NCBI GenBank assembly: GCA_017883215.1
Contig: JADGOA010000115.1
Coordinates: forward strand, 1-9,968
Length of the DNA: 9,968 nucleotides
Direction of reading: 5' to 3'
Origin: Thermoanaerobaculia bacterium
GTDB lineage: Bacteria; Acidobacteriota; Thermoanaerobaculia; Gp7-AA8
Part shown: one piece after another, positions 1 through 6,022 of the stretch
Layout of the letters: every line of letters begins with the position of its first letter
Position numbering within the stretch: position 1 is the stretch's first letter
Notes under the pieces: model-generated
What the model was told of the DNA's origin: nothing
Database searches by the model: none
What the model saw: only the letters and a program-made list of their open reading frames with translations
Translations under genes and position numbers: made by a program

Positions 1-70
1 GTGGCACAGACACTCTTGTCTGTGCGCCTTCGCATCCGGCAGGGCACAGACAAGAGTGTCTGTGCCACAA
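1..70. repeat. Inverted repeat, CACAGACA family, copy 1 (left edge cut by window)
   Basis: Bases 1-25 and 44-68 are perfect 25-bp inverted arms built on GTGGCACAGACACTC, with an 18-nt loop at 26-43. A second copy at 3446-3516 has the same arms extended by two more bases on each side (TTGTGG / CCACAA). The AA at 69-70 here fits that extension, so the true left end probably lies just outside the window. It sits 36 bp beyond the stop codon of the minus-strand cobalamin adenosyltransferase gene. There is no T-tract on either side, so it does not look like an intrinsic terminator. Dispersed REP-like element by inference. Confidence 0.85.
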
Positions 71-104
71 GGCCGGCCGATTTCGTGGCCCCTACCCGCT
101 GTCT

Positions 105-641
105 CTAGGGACGCTTCCACACAACGTCATCGACGCCGTGCTTCGCATTGGCAAAGCGGGCGACGACGAAGAGGTAGTCGGAGAGGCGGTTCAGGTAGGC
201 GATGGCGGTGCGCGTCTCTTCCGTGTCGTCGCGAAGCGAGACGACGAGCCGCTCGGCGCGGCGGCAGATCGTCCGCGCCACGTGCAGATGCGCGGCGGCC
301 GGCGAACCGCCCGGAAGGATGAAGTTCTTCAGCGGCGTGAGCTCCCCCTCCATCTGGTCGATCGCGCGTTCGAGGTGTTCGATGCGATCGGGGTCGACAC
401 CTGTGAAACGGCTCGTCCCGGGCGAGGCCAGGCAGGCGCCAACATCGAAGAGGTCGGACTGGATGGCGTGAAGCTCGCCATCGACGGGTGAGTCGGGCCA
501 CGCTGAACGGGCGACGCCCAGGAACGAGTTCAGCTCGTCGACCGTGCCGTAGGCCTCGACGCGCGGATTGTCTTTCGGCACCCGGTCGCCGCCGAAGAGG
601 GATGTCTCGCCGCTATCGCCGGTGCGCGTGTAGATTTTCAT
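105..641 (-). CDS. pduO: Cob(I)alamin adenosyltransferase, PduO type
   Basis: Transfers the 5'-deoxyadenosyl group of ATP to cob(I)alamin, making adenosylcobalamin for B12-dependent enzymes; acts in the cytoplasm, and PduO-family enzymes are usually trimers. The 178-aa product matches the family along its whole length. Residues 4-18 hold the N-terminal ATP-binding segment TRTGDSGETSLFGG, 29-42 the VEAYGTVDELNSFLG helix, 108-131 the FILPGGS...HVARTICRRAER segment, and 150-162 the closing YLNRLSDYLFVVAR helix. Length is normal and nothing is missing. The ATG at 641 is preceded by six tandem CTCAGGA units (coding strand), one of which puts AGGA 9 nt upstream as the likely ribosome binding site. 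No B12-dependent enzyme or corrin gene is beside it, so its client is unknown. The family is also named MMAB/CobO-like; the symbol is by family only. Confidence 0.95.
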   Translation of the reverse strand: MKIYTRTGDSGETSLFGGDRVPKDNPRVEAYGTVDELNSFLGVARSAWPDSPVDGELHAIQSDLFDVGACLASPGTSRFTGVDPDRIEHLERAIDQMEGELTPLKNFILPGGSPAAAHLHVARTICRRAERLVVSLRDDTEETRTAIAYLNRLSDYLFVVARFANAKHGVDDVVWKRP

Positions 642-685
642 AGTCCTGAGTCCTGAGTCCTGAGTCCTGAGTCCTGAGTCCTGAG
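642..685. repeat. Six tandem TCCTGAG heptamers directly upstream of pduO
   Basis: Six perfect head-to-tail copies of TCCTGAG occupy 644-685; AG at 642-643 separates them from the pduO start codon at 641. On the coding strand the unit reads CTCAGGA. AGGA occurs with spacers of 2 nt and 9 nt from the ATG, and the second is a good Shine-Dalgarno position. Bases 642-671 pair with 785-814 (30 bp, one mismatch, several possible registers), so this is one arm of a large inverted repeat filling the pduO / response-regulator spacer. Confidence 0.9.
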
Positions 686-758
686 CGCTATCGAGTGCTG
701 GGTAACTAACCTACCTGGTATCCGTTCGCATCTAGAGCAAGGCCGCTGGAGAAGAATA

Positions 759-784
759 TGGCGTTCGACTTGCGCCGAACGCCA
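759..784 (-). terminator. Candidate terminator hairpin after the response regulator gene
   Basis: TGGCGTTCG at 759-767 and CGAACGCCA at 776-784 form a perfect 9-bp stem with an 8-nt loop. It lies 36 bp past the stop codon of the minus-strand response regulator. On that strand the stem is followed by TATTCTTCTCC, which is pyrimidine-rich but not a clean U-tract, so termination is only possible. The hairpin directly abuts the CTCAGGA arm starting at 785. Confidence 0.35.
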
Positions 785-814
785 CTCAGGACTCAGGACT
801 CAGCACTCAGGACT
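785..814. repeat. CTCAGGA heptamer array, second arm of the TCCTGAG inverted repeat
   Basis: Four tandem heptamers, CTCAGGA, CTCAGGA, CTCAGCA and CTCAGGA, followed by CT. They are the reverse complement of the array at 642-685. The array ends 5 bp before the last base of the response-regulator stop codon at 820. The 99-bp loop between the arms (686-784) contains the hairpin at 759-784 and must contain any pduO promoter; I could not find a convincing one. Confidence 0.85.
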
Positions 815-819
815 GTCTC

Positions 820-2292
820 TCAGGCTTCCGCTTCGAGCTGGCGGATCCGTTCCTTCACGATCATCTCGGCGATGTCGGGGACGACCTCCCAGGCGATGTT
901 CTTCACCACATCGTTCGAGATCAGCTGTACGACGCGCCGCGCGATGCGATCGATCTGCTCGTCGGTCAGATCCGCGGCGCCGGATGACGTCGCGGCCGGC
1001 GCTGCGGAACCCGCGATTGACGTCAGCTCGGGCTCGGGAACCTGCGGCGCGGGAGACGGAGGCTCGGCGTGGAACGGCGACTCCTCCTCCTGACTCGGCT
1101 CAGCGAAGGGGGAGGTGGTGCTCGGAAAGCTCTCGGCCGTCGCAGGTGCTTCAGACGTGGGCTGGGTGTCGGGCGACCATGACGGGGCCGCGGGCGCCGG
1201 CTCGTCCCACAACGACGAGTCAGCCCGTGCCGGCGCGGTCTCCTCAGGGAGAGGCGTTGCCGCGGCCATCTGCTGCAGGTCGTCGAAACTCATGCGCGGG
1301 AAGGTGCGTGTCTCGCCGCCGAAGGCCGGCTGCTCGTCCCACGGCGATGGCTCGACCGCGGCCGATTCGGGCGCGGACGCAGGGGCCGGCGAAGCGGTCG
1401 CGGCGGCCTGCGGCGGTTGAATCTCTTCGAAGCTCATGCGCGGGAATGCGCGCGTCTCGCCACCAGCTGCGGGCTGCTCGTCCCATGGAGAGCTCTCCGG
1501 CGCGGCTGGCGGCGCTTCGTTCATCGAAGGGAACGGAGCGGGTTTTGGGGCGGCGGGGGGAAGAACTGCGTCCCACGGTGAAGGCTCCTGAGCGATCGGC
1601 TCGGGAGCCGCTGGCGGAGGAGGCGGGGCGGCCGGCTGCGCGCCCGGCAGATCTTCGAAGGTCATGCGCTGGAAGGCGCGCGTCTCGCCGCTGAACGCTT
1701 CCGGAGGCGCTGTCTCGAAAGGCATCTCGGCAGCAGCGGCCTGCGGCGGCTGCGCAGCGCCGAAGATGTCCGATCCGTGCTGCTGGAATCCGCCGCCGAA
1801 CGGCTCGGCAGCGGCGGGAGGGGCGAACGGGGACTCATTGACCGCCGCTGCGGGCGGCTGCTCAGCCCACGGTTCAGTTGCCGTCTCGGCGGGTGCTGGC
1901 GCTGCCGGCGGCGCAGACGCCTGGCTCTGTTGGATCAACTCGTCGACTTTGTGGATGAGGCTCTGTGACTCGAACGGCTTGGTGACGACGGCATCGCACC
2001 CTGCTTTGTCGGCGCGATCGGGATCGAACGGCTCGAACGTTCCGGTGAGCAGGATCACGGGGATGGTGCGAAACTCCGGACGCGATTTGACGAACTCACA
2101 AACCTCGTATCCGTTCTTCTCCGGCATGATGATGTCGGACAGGATGATGTCCGGCCGCATCTCGGAGAGTTTCTGGATCGCCTTGGCTCCGTTGTTGACT
2201 GCAACGACCTCGTAATCGCCGTCCGAGAACGTCAGCTCGACGACCTTCTGGATGGTGATACTGTCATCCGCCAGGAGGATTTTCTTGGCCAT
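820..2292 (-). CDS. Response regulator: REC domain, long Ala/Pro/Glu linker, conserved C-terminal helix
   Basis: Phosphorylation-controlled signalling protein of 490 aa; output unknown. Residues 4-122 form a complete receiver domain: acidic pair D9/D10, phospho-acceptor D53 (SDIIMPEKNGYE), switch T83 and conserved K105 (KPF). Residues 123-440 are a disordered-looking Ala/Pro/Glu-rich linker that contains three copies of GETRxFxRMxFxxL (202-215, 278-291, 326-339) and SPWDE motifs. Residues 441-490 form a compact, probably helical module (LTDEQIDRIARRVVQLIS ... WEVVPDIAEMIVKERIRQLE) of a kind seen at the end of linker-type response regulators in deltaproteobacteria and acidobacteria, from general family knowledge. 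No DNA-binding, GGDEF or kinase domain is present, so it probably acts through protein contacts. ATG 2292 has GGAGA at 2300-2304, 7 nt upstream. No partner kinase is nearby. Confidence 0.92.
   Translation of the reverse strand: MAKKILLADDSITIQKVVELTFSDGDYEVVAVNNGAKAIQKLSEMRPDIILSDIIMPEKNGYEVCEFVKSRPEFRTIPVILLTGTFEPFDPDRADKAGCDAVVTKPFESQSLIHKVDELIQQSQASAPPAAPAPAETATEPWAEQPPAAAVNESPFAPPAAAEPFGGGFQQHGSDIFGAAQPPQAAAAEMPFETAPPEAFSGETRAFQRMTFEDLPGAQPAAPPPPPAAPEPIAQEPSPWDAVLPPAAPKPAPFPSMNEAPPAAPESSPWDEQPAAGGETRAFPRMSFEEIQPPQAAATASPAPASAPESAAVEPSPWDEQPAFGGETRTFPRMSFDDLQQMAAATPLPEETAPARADSSLWDEPAPAAPSWSPDTQPTSEAPATAESFPSTTSPFAEPSQEEESPFHAEPPSPAPQVPEPELTSIAGSAAPAATSSGAADLTDEQIDRIARRVVQLISNDVVKNIAWEVVPDIAEMIVKERIRQLEAEA
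1276..1689 (-). repeat. Three internal GETRxFxRMxF coding repeats in the response regulator linker
   Basis: The 14-residue motif is encoded at 1648-1689, 1420-1461 and 1276-1317. The two C-terminal copies share a longer unit that also includes the preceding SPWDEQPA segment, and they remain similar at DNA level. The surrounding linker is low complexity while the motif is kept, including R, F, RM and an acidic pair, which suggests selection on a short linear binding motif rather than simple linker expansion. Confidence 0.75.
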
Positions 2293-2316
2293 GGATTGTT
2301 CTCCGCTGTTCGAAGC

Positions 2317-2345
2317 AACGTACCACGGTAGTTGCGTGCTTACAA
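2317..2345 (-). promoter_or_regulatory. Candidate sigma-70-like promoter for the response regulator
   Basis: On the minus strand TTGTAA (2340-2345) is separated by 17 nt from TACGTT (2317-2322), about 25 bp upstream of the ATG at 2292. The -35 matches 4 of 6 consensus bases and the -10 matches 3 of 6, so support is weak. It falls in the only available space between two divergent genes. Confidence 0.3.
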
Positions 2346-2355
2346 GAGATTACGA

Positions 2356-3024
2356 GTGACTGAGACGTTCTGGATCTATGGCCATCGCGGCACTCCGCGC
2401 CGCTTTCAGGAGAACACCGTCGAGTCCTTCGAAGAGGCGCTCCGCTGCGGTGCCGACGGCTTCGAAACCGACCTGCGTCTGCTCTCCGACGGGACGGCCG
2501 TCCTCTTCCACGACGACGAGCTTCATGACCGCGATGTCGAGTCGCTGAGCACCGCCGACATCCGCTCGTACGACGTCCGCGTCGACCCGCTGCGCGAGCT
2601 GGCGCAATTCGCCGGCCGCGGAACCATGATCCTCGAGGTGAAGCGGAGCAAGTGGGAGGACATCCTCTGCTCCGAGATCTCCTCCTGGCCGGCCATCGTA
2701 GTGGCGTCGTTCGACCACCGCACGATCGCCGAGCTGTCGAAGAGGAACGTCGCCTTTCCGATCGGCCTGACCATTTCCGGCTACATCGTCGATCTGCCGG
2801 AGTACGCCGAACGGCTCGGCGCCACATGGCTCTTCCCGAATTTTCACTACGTCTCGGCGGAGCTCGTCGACTCGCTTCACGAGCGCGGGATCAAGGTCGT
2901 GCCGTGGACGGCGAATCTTCCGATCCAATGGGCGCGGCTTCGCGACGCCGGCTGCGACGGCGTCATTACCGATGACCCCTGCGAGGCGGTTGAGTGGCGT
3001 CGGAAATCAGCGGGTAGCGAGTAG
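2356..3024 (+). CDS. Glycerophosphodiester phosphodiesterase family protein
   Basis: Probably hydrolyses glycerophosphodiesters from phospholipid turnover to sn-glycerol 3-phosphate plus an alcohol. The 222-aa product shows the GDPD TIM-barrel signature: GHRG with H10 and R11, QENT, the metal-binding FETDLRLLSDGTAVLFHDDEL segment (E37, D39, H52), LEVKR near 110, and the closing VVPWTANLP ... GCDGVITDDP strand. No signal peptide or membrane segment is visible, so it should be cytoplasmic, like UgpQ rather than GlpQ. I chose GTG 2356 because AAGAGA lies 6 nt upstream and homology begins immediately after; an in-frame TTG at 2332 would add 8 residues lacking family resemblance. It diverges from the response regulator. 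Its last two codons and its stop codon lie inside a TAGCGAG tandem repeat. Substrate cannot be told from sequence. Confidence 0.9.
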   Translation: MTETFWIYGHRGTPRRFQENTVESFEEALRCGADGFETDLRLLSDGTAVLFHDDELHDRDVESLSTADIRSYDVRVDPLRELAQFAGRGTMILEVKRSKWEDILCSEISSWPAIVVASFDHRTIAELSKRNVAFPIGLTISGYIVDLPEYAERLGATWLFPNFHYVSAELVDSLHERGIKVVPWTANLPIQWARLRDAGCDGVITDDPCEAVEWRRKSAGSE

Positions 3025-3042
3025 CGAGTAGCGAGTGGCGAG
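3015..3042. repeat. Tandem TAGCGAG heptamers overlapping the GDPD stop codon
   Basis: Three perfect TAGCGAG units (3015-3035) and one TGGCGAG (3036-3042). The TAG stop of the phosphodiesterase gene (3022-3024) is the first three bases of the second unit, and the preceding Ser and Glu codons come from the first unit. The repeat has therefore replaced or extended the original C-terminus. No complementary arm was found in the window. Confidence 0.85.
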
Positions 3043-3048
3043 CAGGGG

Positions 3049-3152
3049 CGCCCGCAGAGTTGCGGAGTTGCTGAGTTGCGCGCGTGTCCACCACCCTTGC
3101 ATCTACCAACTGAGTAACTGAGCAACTCAGCAACTCCGCAACTGTGCGGGCG
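3049..3152. repeat. Inverted repeat, AGTTGCTC octamer family, copy 1
   Basis: Arms at 3049-3079 and 3122-3152 are complementary over 31 bp with a single mismatch (3057 against 3144). The inner 22 bp (3058-3079 / 3122-3143) are perfect and are made of 8-bp variants such as GAGTTGCG and GAGTTGCT. The 42-nt loop contains further family units (AACTGAGT). The right arm ends 4 bp before the possible -35 box of the DUF4177 gene. Confidence 0.9.
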
Positions 3153-3156
3153 GGGG

Positions 3157-3183
3157 TTGTAAATGCACACGCTCTGATACACT
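3157..3183 (+). promoter_or_regulatory. Candidate extended -10 promoter for the DUF4177 gene
   Basis: TGATACACT at 3175-3183 is an extended -10 (TGn followed by TACACT, 4 of 6 consensus). TTGTAA at 3157-3162 is a possible -35 at a short 15-nt spacing. Transcription would start near 3190, giving a leader of about 38 nt to the ATG at 3228. Confidence 0.4.
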
Positions 3184-3227
3184 TACGCGCCTAAGCCCAT
3201 TCATCACCGCGGGAGGGGGAGCGGACA

Positions 3228-3422
3228 ATGAAGACCTGGGAGTACAAGATCATCAACGTCCGGTCGGAGAACTATTCGATGGATCCGCGTCGCGCCGAAG
3301 AGCTCAATCGCCTTGGCGACGACGGCTGGGAGTTGGTCAGCATCACCTCCATCAACTTCAAGACCGGCGCAACCGACCACATCGGCATGGTCTTCAAGCG
3401 CGAGAAGCAGCCGGCCGCGTAG
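3228..3422 (+). CDS. DUF4177 small protein
   Basis: 64-aa soluble protein of the DUF4177 family, whose biochemical function is not established. The family pattern is clear: MKTWEYKIINV at the start, LNRLGDDGWELVSITSI at about residues 27-43, and a final strand ending in FKRE at 56-59. These proteins are thought to be a small alpha/beta fold and often occur singly. The start is secure because GGGAGGGGGAG at 3211-3221 gives a strong ribosome binding site 6 nt before the ATG. It has its own candidate promoter and is followed by a CACAGACA inverted repeat, so it may be a single-gene unit. No neighbour suggests a partner. Confidence 0.88.
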   Translation: MKTWEYKIINVRSENYSMDPRRAEELNRLGDDGWELVSITSINFKTGATDHIGMVFKREKQPAA

Positions 3423-3445
3423 AACCCGCCAGAAGCGATCAGCGG

Positions 3446-3516
3446 TTGTGGCACAGACACTCCTGTCTGTGCTTTCTCGGGATCAGGAGGCACAGACAAG
3501 AGTGTCTGTGCCACAA
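3446..3516. repeat. Inverted repeat, CACAGACA family, copy 2 (complete)
   Basis: Arms 3446-3472 and 3490-3516 are 27 bp long with one mismatch (a possible G-U pair in RNA) around a 17-nt loop. The arms are nearly identical to those at 1-70; only the loop differs. This pattern (conserved arms, free loop) is expected for a dispersed hairpin element. It lies 24 bp after the DUF4177 stop codon and 77 bp before gpmI. There is no T-tract. Confidence 0.9.
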
Positions 3517-3593
3517 GAGGCGACCACTGCTCATTAATCACTTCTGATATCGTCGCCGGCGCCGTGCGCACCTGCGCGCCGGCCACTCACCAC

Positions 3594-5165
3594 ATGCCCA
3601 ACGATCGCCCCTTCCTGATGCTCATCGTCCTCGACGGCTTCGGTTGCCGGAAGGACACCGAGTGGAACGCCATCGCCCAGGCGGACACACCGCGATTCCG
3701 AGAGCTGTTCAAGGAGTCGCCGTGGACGACGCTCGAGGCCTCCGGGCTCGCGGTGGGACTTCCTCCGGGACAGATGGGGAACTCCGAGGTCGGGCATCTG
3801 AACATGGGTGCCGGCAGGATCGTCGATCAGGACATCGTTCGGATCTCGAAGGCGGTCGACCGGCACGAGCTGGAGACGAATCCGGTGCTGGTCGATGCCG
3901 TCGAGAGCGTGAAAAGGAGCGGCGGTGCGATCCATTTCGCCGGCCTGCTTTCCGACGGCGGCGTGCACTCGCTGCAGCTCCACCTGTACGGCCTGATCGA
4001 GGCCGCCGTGAAGCTCGGCGCTCCGAAAGTCTTCGTTCACGCCATCCTCGACGGGCGCGACACGCCTCCTAAATCGGCTGACCGCTATCTGCGCGAGCTC
4101 CTCGACTTTCTGAAGGACAAGCCGAAGGTGCATCTCGCCACGGTCATCGGGCGCTACTTCACGATGGATCGCGACAAGCGGTGGGAGCGGGTCCAGCGCG
4201 GGTATGACCTGATGACTCTGGGCGTCGGCACCGAGACGAAGGACCCGATCGCCACGCTGCTTCGCTTTTACGATCAGAACGTCACCGACGAGTTCATGGA
4301 GCCGATCTCCGTCCTCACTCCGAAGGGGGCGCACGAAGGAAGGCTCGAGGACGGCGACGCTCTCCTTTTCTTCAACTTCCGCGCGGACCGCATGCGCCAG
4401 ATCGTCACCTCGATGAAGGACGACGACTTCACGGGGTTCGAGCGTGCGGTCCGGCCGAAGGTTCACATCGCGACGATGAACCGTTATCGCGAGGACTGGA
4501 CGCTGCCGGTGCTCTTCGCGCCCCCGGCCGTGAAGAACAACCTCGGCGAGGTGCTGGCGCACGCCGGCCTCAGGCAGCTTCGCATCGCCGAGACCGAGAA
4601 ATACGCGCACGTCACGTTTTTTTTCAACGGCGGCTCCGACCTGCAGTGGCCCGGCGAGGATCGCATCCTCGTCCCCTCGCCGAAGGTGGCCACGTACGAC
4701 CTCAAGCCGGAGATGTCGGTCTTCGAAACGACGGATCGTGTGGTCGAACAGATCGCAGCGCGGAAATACGACGTCATCGTCATGAACATCGCCAATCCCG
4801 ACATGGTCGGCCACTCCGGTGTGATGAAAGCGACGGTGGAGGCGGTTCACGACACCGACGTCGCCGTCGACCGGATCCTCACGGCGGTCGAAAAGGTCGG
4901 CGGGGTGGCGCTCATCACGGCCGATCACGGCAATGCCGAGCTGATGTTCGACCCGCTGACGAACCAGCCGCACACGGCGCACACGACGAACCCGGTGCCG
5001 CTGATCCTCTTCGATCCGAAGAAACGGTACGGCAGGCTGCGCGACGGCGGAGCGCTCGAGAACGTCGCGCCGACCATCCTCGACATCCTCGGTATCGAAA
5101 AGCCGGCGGAGATGACCGCCGAGTCGCTGCTGGTGCGCGATCCGGCCGCGGCCGGGAAGCGATGA
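3594..5165 (+). CDS. gpmI: 2,3-bisphosphoglycerate-independent phosphoglycerate mutase
   Basis: Interconverts 3- and 2-phosphoglycerate in glycolysis and gluconeogenesis; Mn-dependent, cytoplasmic, alkaline-phosphatase superfamily. The 523-aa product is complete. Metal and active-site residues, numbered from ATG 3594: D14 (LDGFG), catalytic S64 (GQMGNSEVGH), H125 (SDGGVHS), HAILDGRDTPP near 150, NFRADRMRQI at 261-270, K336 (ETEKYAHV), D403/H407 (NPDMVGHSG), D444/H445 (TADHGNAE) and H463 (PHTAHTTNPVP). Length is slightly above E. coli GpmI (514 aa). An in-frame GTG at 3564 would add 10 residues, but the family starts after the ATG and S64 then matches usual numbering. No clear Shine-Dalgarno precedes the ATG. 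Its stop overlaps, as ATGA, the start of a 71-codon frame. Confidence 0.97.
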   Translation: MPNDRPFLMLIVLDGFGCRKDTEWNAIAQADTPRFRELFKESPWTTLEASGLAVGLPPGQMGNSEVGHLNMGAGRIVDQDIVRISKAVDRHELETNPVLVDAVESVKRSGGAIHFAGLLSDGGVHSLQLHLYGLIEAAVKLGAPKVFVHAILDGRDTPPKSADRYLRELLDFLKDKPKVHLATVIGRYFTMDRDKRWERVQRGYDLMTLGVGTETKDPIATLLRFYDQNVTDEFMEPISVLTPKGAHEGRLEDGDALLFFNFRADRMRQIVTSMKDDDFTGFERAVRPKVHIATMNRYREDWTLPVLFAPPAVKNNLGEVLAHAGLRQLRIAETEKYAHVTFFFNGGSDLQWPGEDRILVPSPKVATYDLKPEMSVFETTDRVVEQIAARKYDVIVMNIANPDMVGHSGVMKATVEAVHDTDVAVDRILTAVEKVGGVALITADHGNAELMFDPLTNQPHTAHTTNPVPLILFDPKKRYGRLRDGGALENVAPTILDILGIEKPAEMTAESLLVRDPAAAGKR

Positions 5166-5268
5166 GCGAAAAACGTGAATTCGCCACGCGGCTCGGCATG
5201 GCGCAGCCGCCATTCCGTCATCGTGACAGGCTGGGCAATCGGAAGTTTCGCGGTTGTGGCCAGGGTCT

Positions 5269-5350
5269 TTCACCACAGAGGCACAGAGGACACAGAGGAC
5301 GAGAGAGACTCTCGGTTTTTTCTCTGTGCTCTCTGTGCCTCTGTGGTGAA
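5269..5350. repeat. Inverted repeat, CACAGAGG family
   Basis: Arms 5269-5288 and 5331-5350 are perfectly complementary for 20 bp (TTCACCACAGAGGCACAGAG on the left), and after two adjacent mismatches pairing continues, giving 29-bp arms at 5269-5297 / 5322-5350. The arms contain internal CACAGAG repeats. From general experience, arms of this kind recur in many bacterial genomes and give spurious peptides rich in HRGTEDTED and LCALCASV; both appear in other frames here. The loop (5298-5321) contains a terminator-like hairpin. Confidence 0.9.
5300..5321 (+). terminator. Terminator-like hairpin with T-tract nested in the repeat loop
   Basis: CGAGAG (5300-5305) and CTCTCG (5309-5314) form a 6-bp stem with an AGA loop, followed by G and six T residues (5316-5321). 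On the plus strand this is the classic intrinsic-terminator layout, 134 bp past the gpmI stop. The stem is short, and the surrounding repeat arms could fold as a competing or stabilising outer stem. It could reduce read-through from gpmI into the phosphatase and argS genes. Confidence 0.45.
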
Positions 5351-5373
5351 TTGGACGTCCCAGGGGCTAAGGC

Positions 5374-6000
5374 GTGATCGACCAGCTCATCCTCGTGCGG
5401 CACGGAGAAACCGTGCACAACGTGGCCGGCATCGCACAGGGGTGGAACGACAGCGCGCTCTCCACGGCGGGAGAGGAGCAGGTGCTCCGCCTTGCCGAAC
5501 GTCTGGCGGTGCAGGACATCGGCGCGATCTTCAGCTCGCCATTGAGCCGGGCCATGGCCACTGCGCGGGCGATCGCAGCGGCGACAGGGTTGCAGATCCA
5601 CACTGTCGACGAGCTTCGGGAAATGAATTATGGCCAATGGGAGGGGCGCGCCTTTCACGAGGTACGGCGTGACGACGCGTCCGTGTACGAGCAGTGGATC
5701 GCCGATCCGGACGCAGCGTGTCCGAACGGCGAATCGCACAACGACCTCCGGAAAAGACTCGATCGCGCGTTTCAGATCATCGGGGTCTCGGCGAGCAACG
5801 GCGGCCCGAAAGCGAGCGCCGGCCGGATCGTCGTCGTCACGCACGGGACGGCCATCCGCGTGGCCGCCACCGCATTGCTCGACCTGCCGGTGATGGCCTC
5901 GCGGCATTTCGCGCAGGACAATGCCTCCATGAACGTCTTTGCCTGGCGCGGCGATCGCTACGTCCTGAAAGCCTGGAACGACACGACACATTGCACCTGA
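5374..6000 (+). CDS. Histidine phosphatase family protein (phosphoglycerate-mutase-like)
   Basis: 208-aa member of the histidine phosphatase (branch 1) superfamily, which transfers phosphate through a phospho-histidine. Visible core: LVRHGETVHN with nucleophile H10 and R9, SSPLSRAMATA with R59, the acid E83 in ELREMNYGQWEG, and second histidine H157 in VVVTHGTAIR. GESHNDLRKRL near 119 resembles the equivalent segment of CobC and GpmB-type phosphatases. Substrate cannot be assigned: alpha-ribazole phosphate, sugar phosphates or other small phosphoesters are all possible. It is unrelated in fold to the adjacent gpmI product despite the shared mutase name. GTG 5374 is chosen because homology starts at once and AAGG lies just upstream. 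argS follows after 34 bp, so the two are probably co-transcribed. Confidence 0.9.
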   Translation: MIDQLILVRHGETVHNVAGIAQGWNDSALSTAGEEQVLRLAERLAVQDIGAIFSSPLSRAMATARAIAAATGLQIHTVDELREMNYGQWEGRAFHEVRRDDASVYEQWIADPDAACPNGESHNDLRKRLDRAFQIIGVSASNGGPKASAGRIVVVTHGTAIRVAATALLDLPVMASRHFAQDNASMNVFAWRGDRYVLKAWNDTTHCT

Positions 6001-6022
6001 GTGCGCACTGCCCACTGCGCAC
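6001..6022. repeat. GTGCGCA/TGCGCAC hairpin between the phosphatase stop and argS
   Basis: GTGCGCA (6001-6007) begins on the base after the phosphatase stop codon and pairs with TGCGCAC (6016-6022) around an 8-nt loop. The element also reads as a mini tandem of GCGCACTG / CCCACT / GCGCACTG. It ends one base before the GGAG ribosome binding site of argS (6024-6027), so the stem could hinder or pace argS initiation. Confidence 0.6.

Larger units (their letters stand above)
5162..5377 (+). other. 71-codon open frame bridging gpmI and the phosphatase gene, containing a repeat
   Basis: This frame begins with ATG 5162, overlapping the gpmI stop as ATGA, and ends at TGA 5375-5377, overlapping the GTG start of the next gene as GTGA. 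GGGAAG lies just upstream. Both 4-nt overlaps are typical of translational coupling. The first 30 or so residues (MSEKREFATRLGMAQPP...) match nothing I recognise; from about residue 36 the frame reads through the CACAGAGG inverted repeat, giving a Cys/Arg/His-rich sequence unlikely to be a functional protein. Possible explanations: coincidence, a small gene whose 3' part was replaced by the repeat, or a read-through leader that keeps ribosomes moving to the phosphatase gene. Low confidence as a real gene. Confidence 0.25.

Noticed and set aside
642..814. Possible CRISPR array because of regular repeats
   Set aside because: Units are 7 bp with no spacers and occur in opposite orientation in two blocks; no cas gene is present. 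The same applies to the 8-bp arrays.
3534..5276. 580-codon open frame on the minus strand opposite gpmI
   Set aside because: The plus-strand gpmI protein has every catalytic residue in place; the antisense frame is a GC-rich shadow with an Arg/Val/Asp/His-rich composition and no family resemblance.
105..6000. A cobalamin theme linking the PduO-type enzyme and the CobC-like phosphatase
   Set aside because: The genes are about 4.7 kb apart on opposite strands, the phosphatase's substrate cannot be assigned, and no other B12 gene or cobalamin riboswitch was seen.
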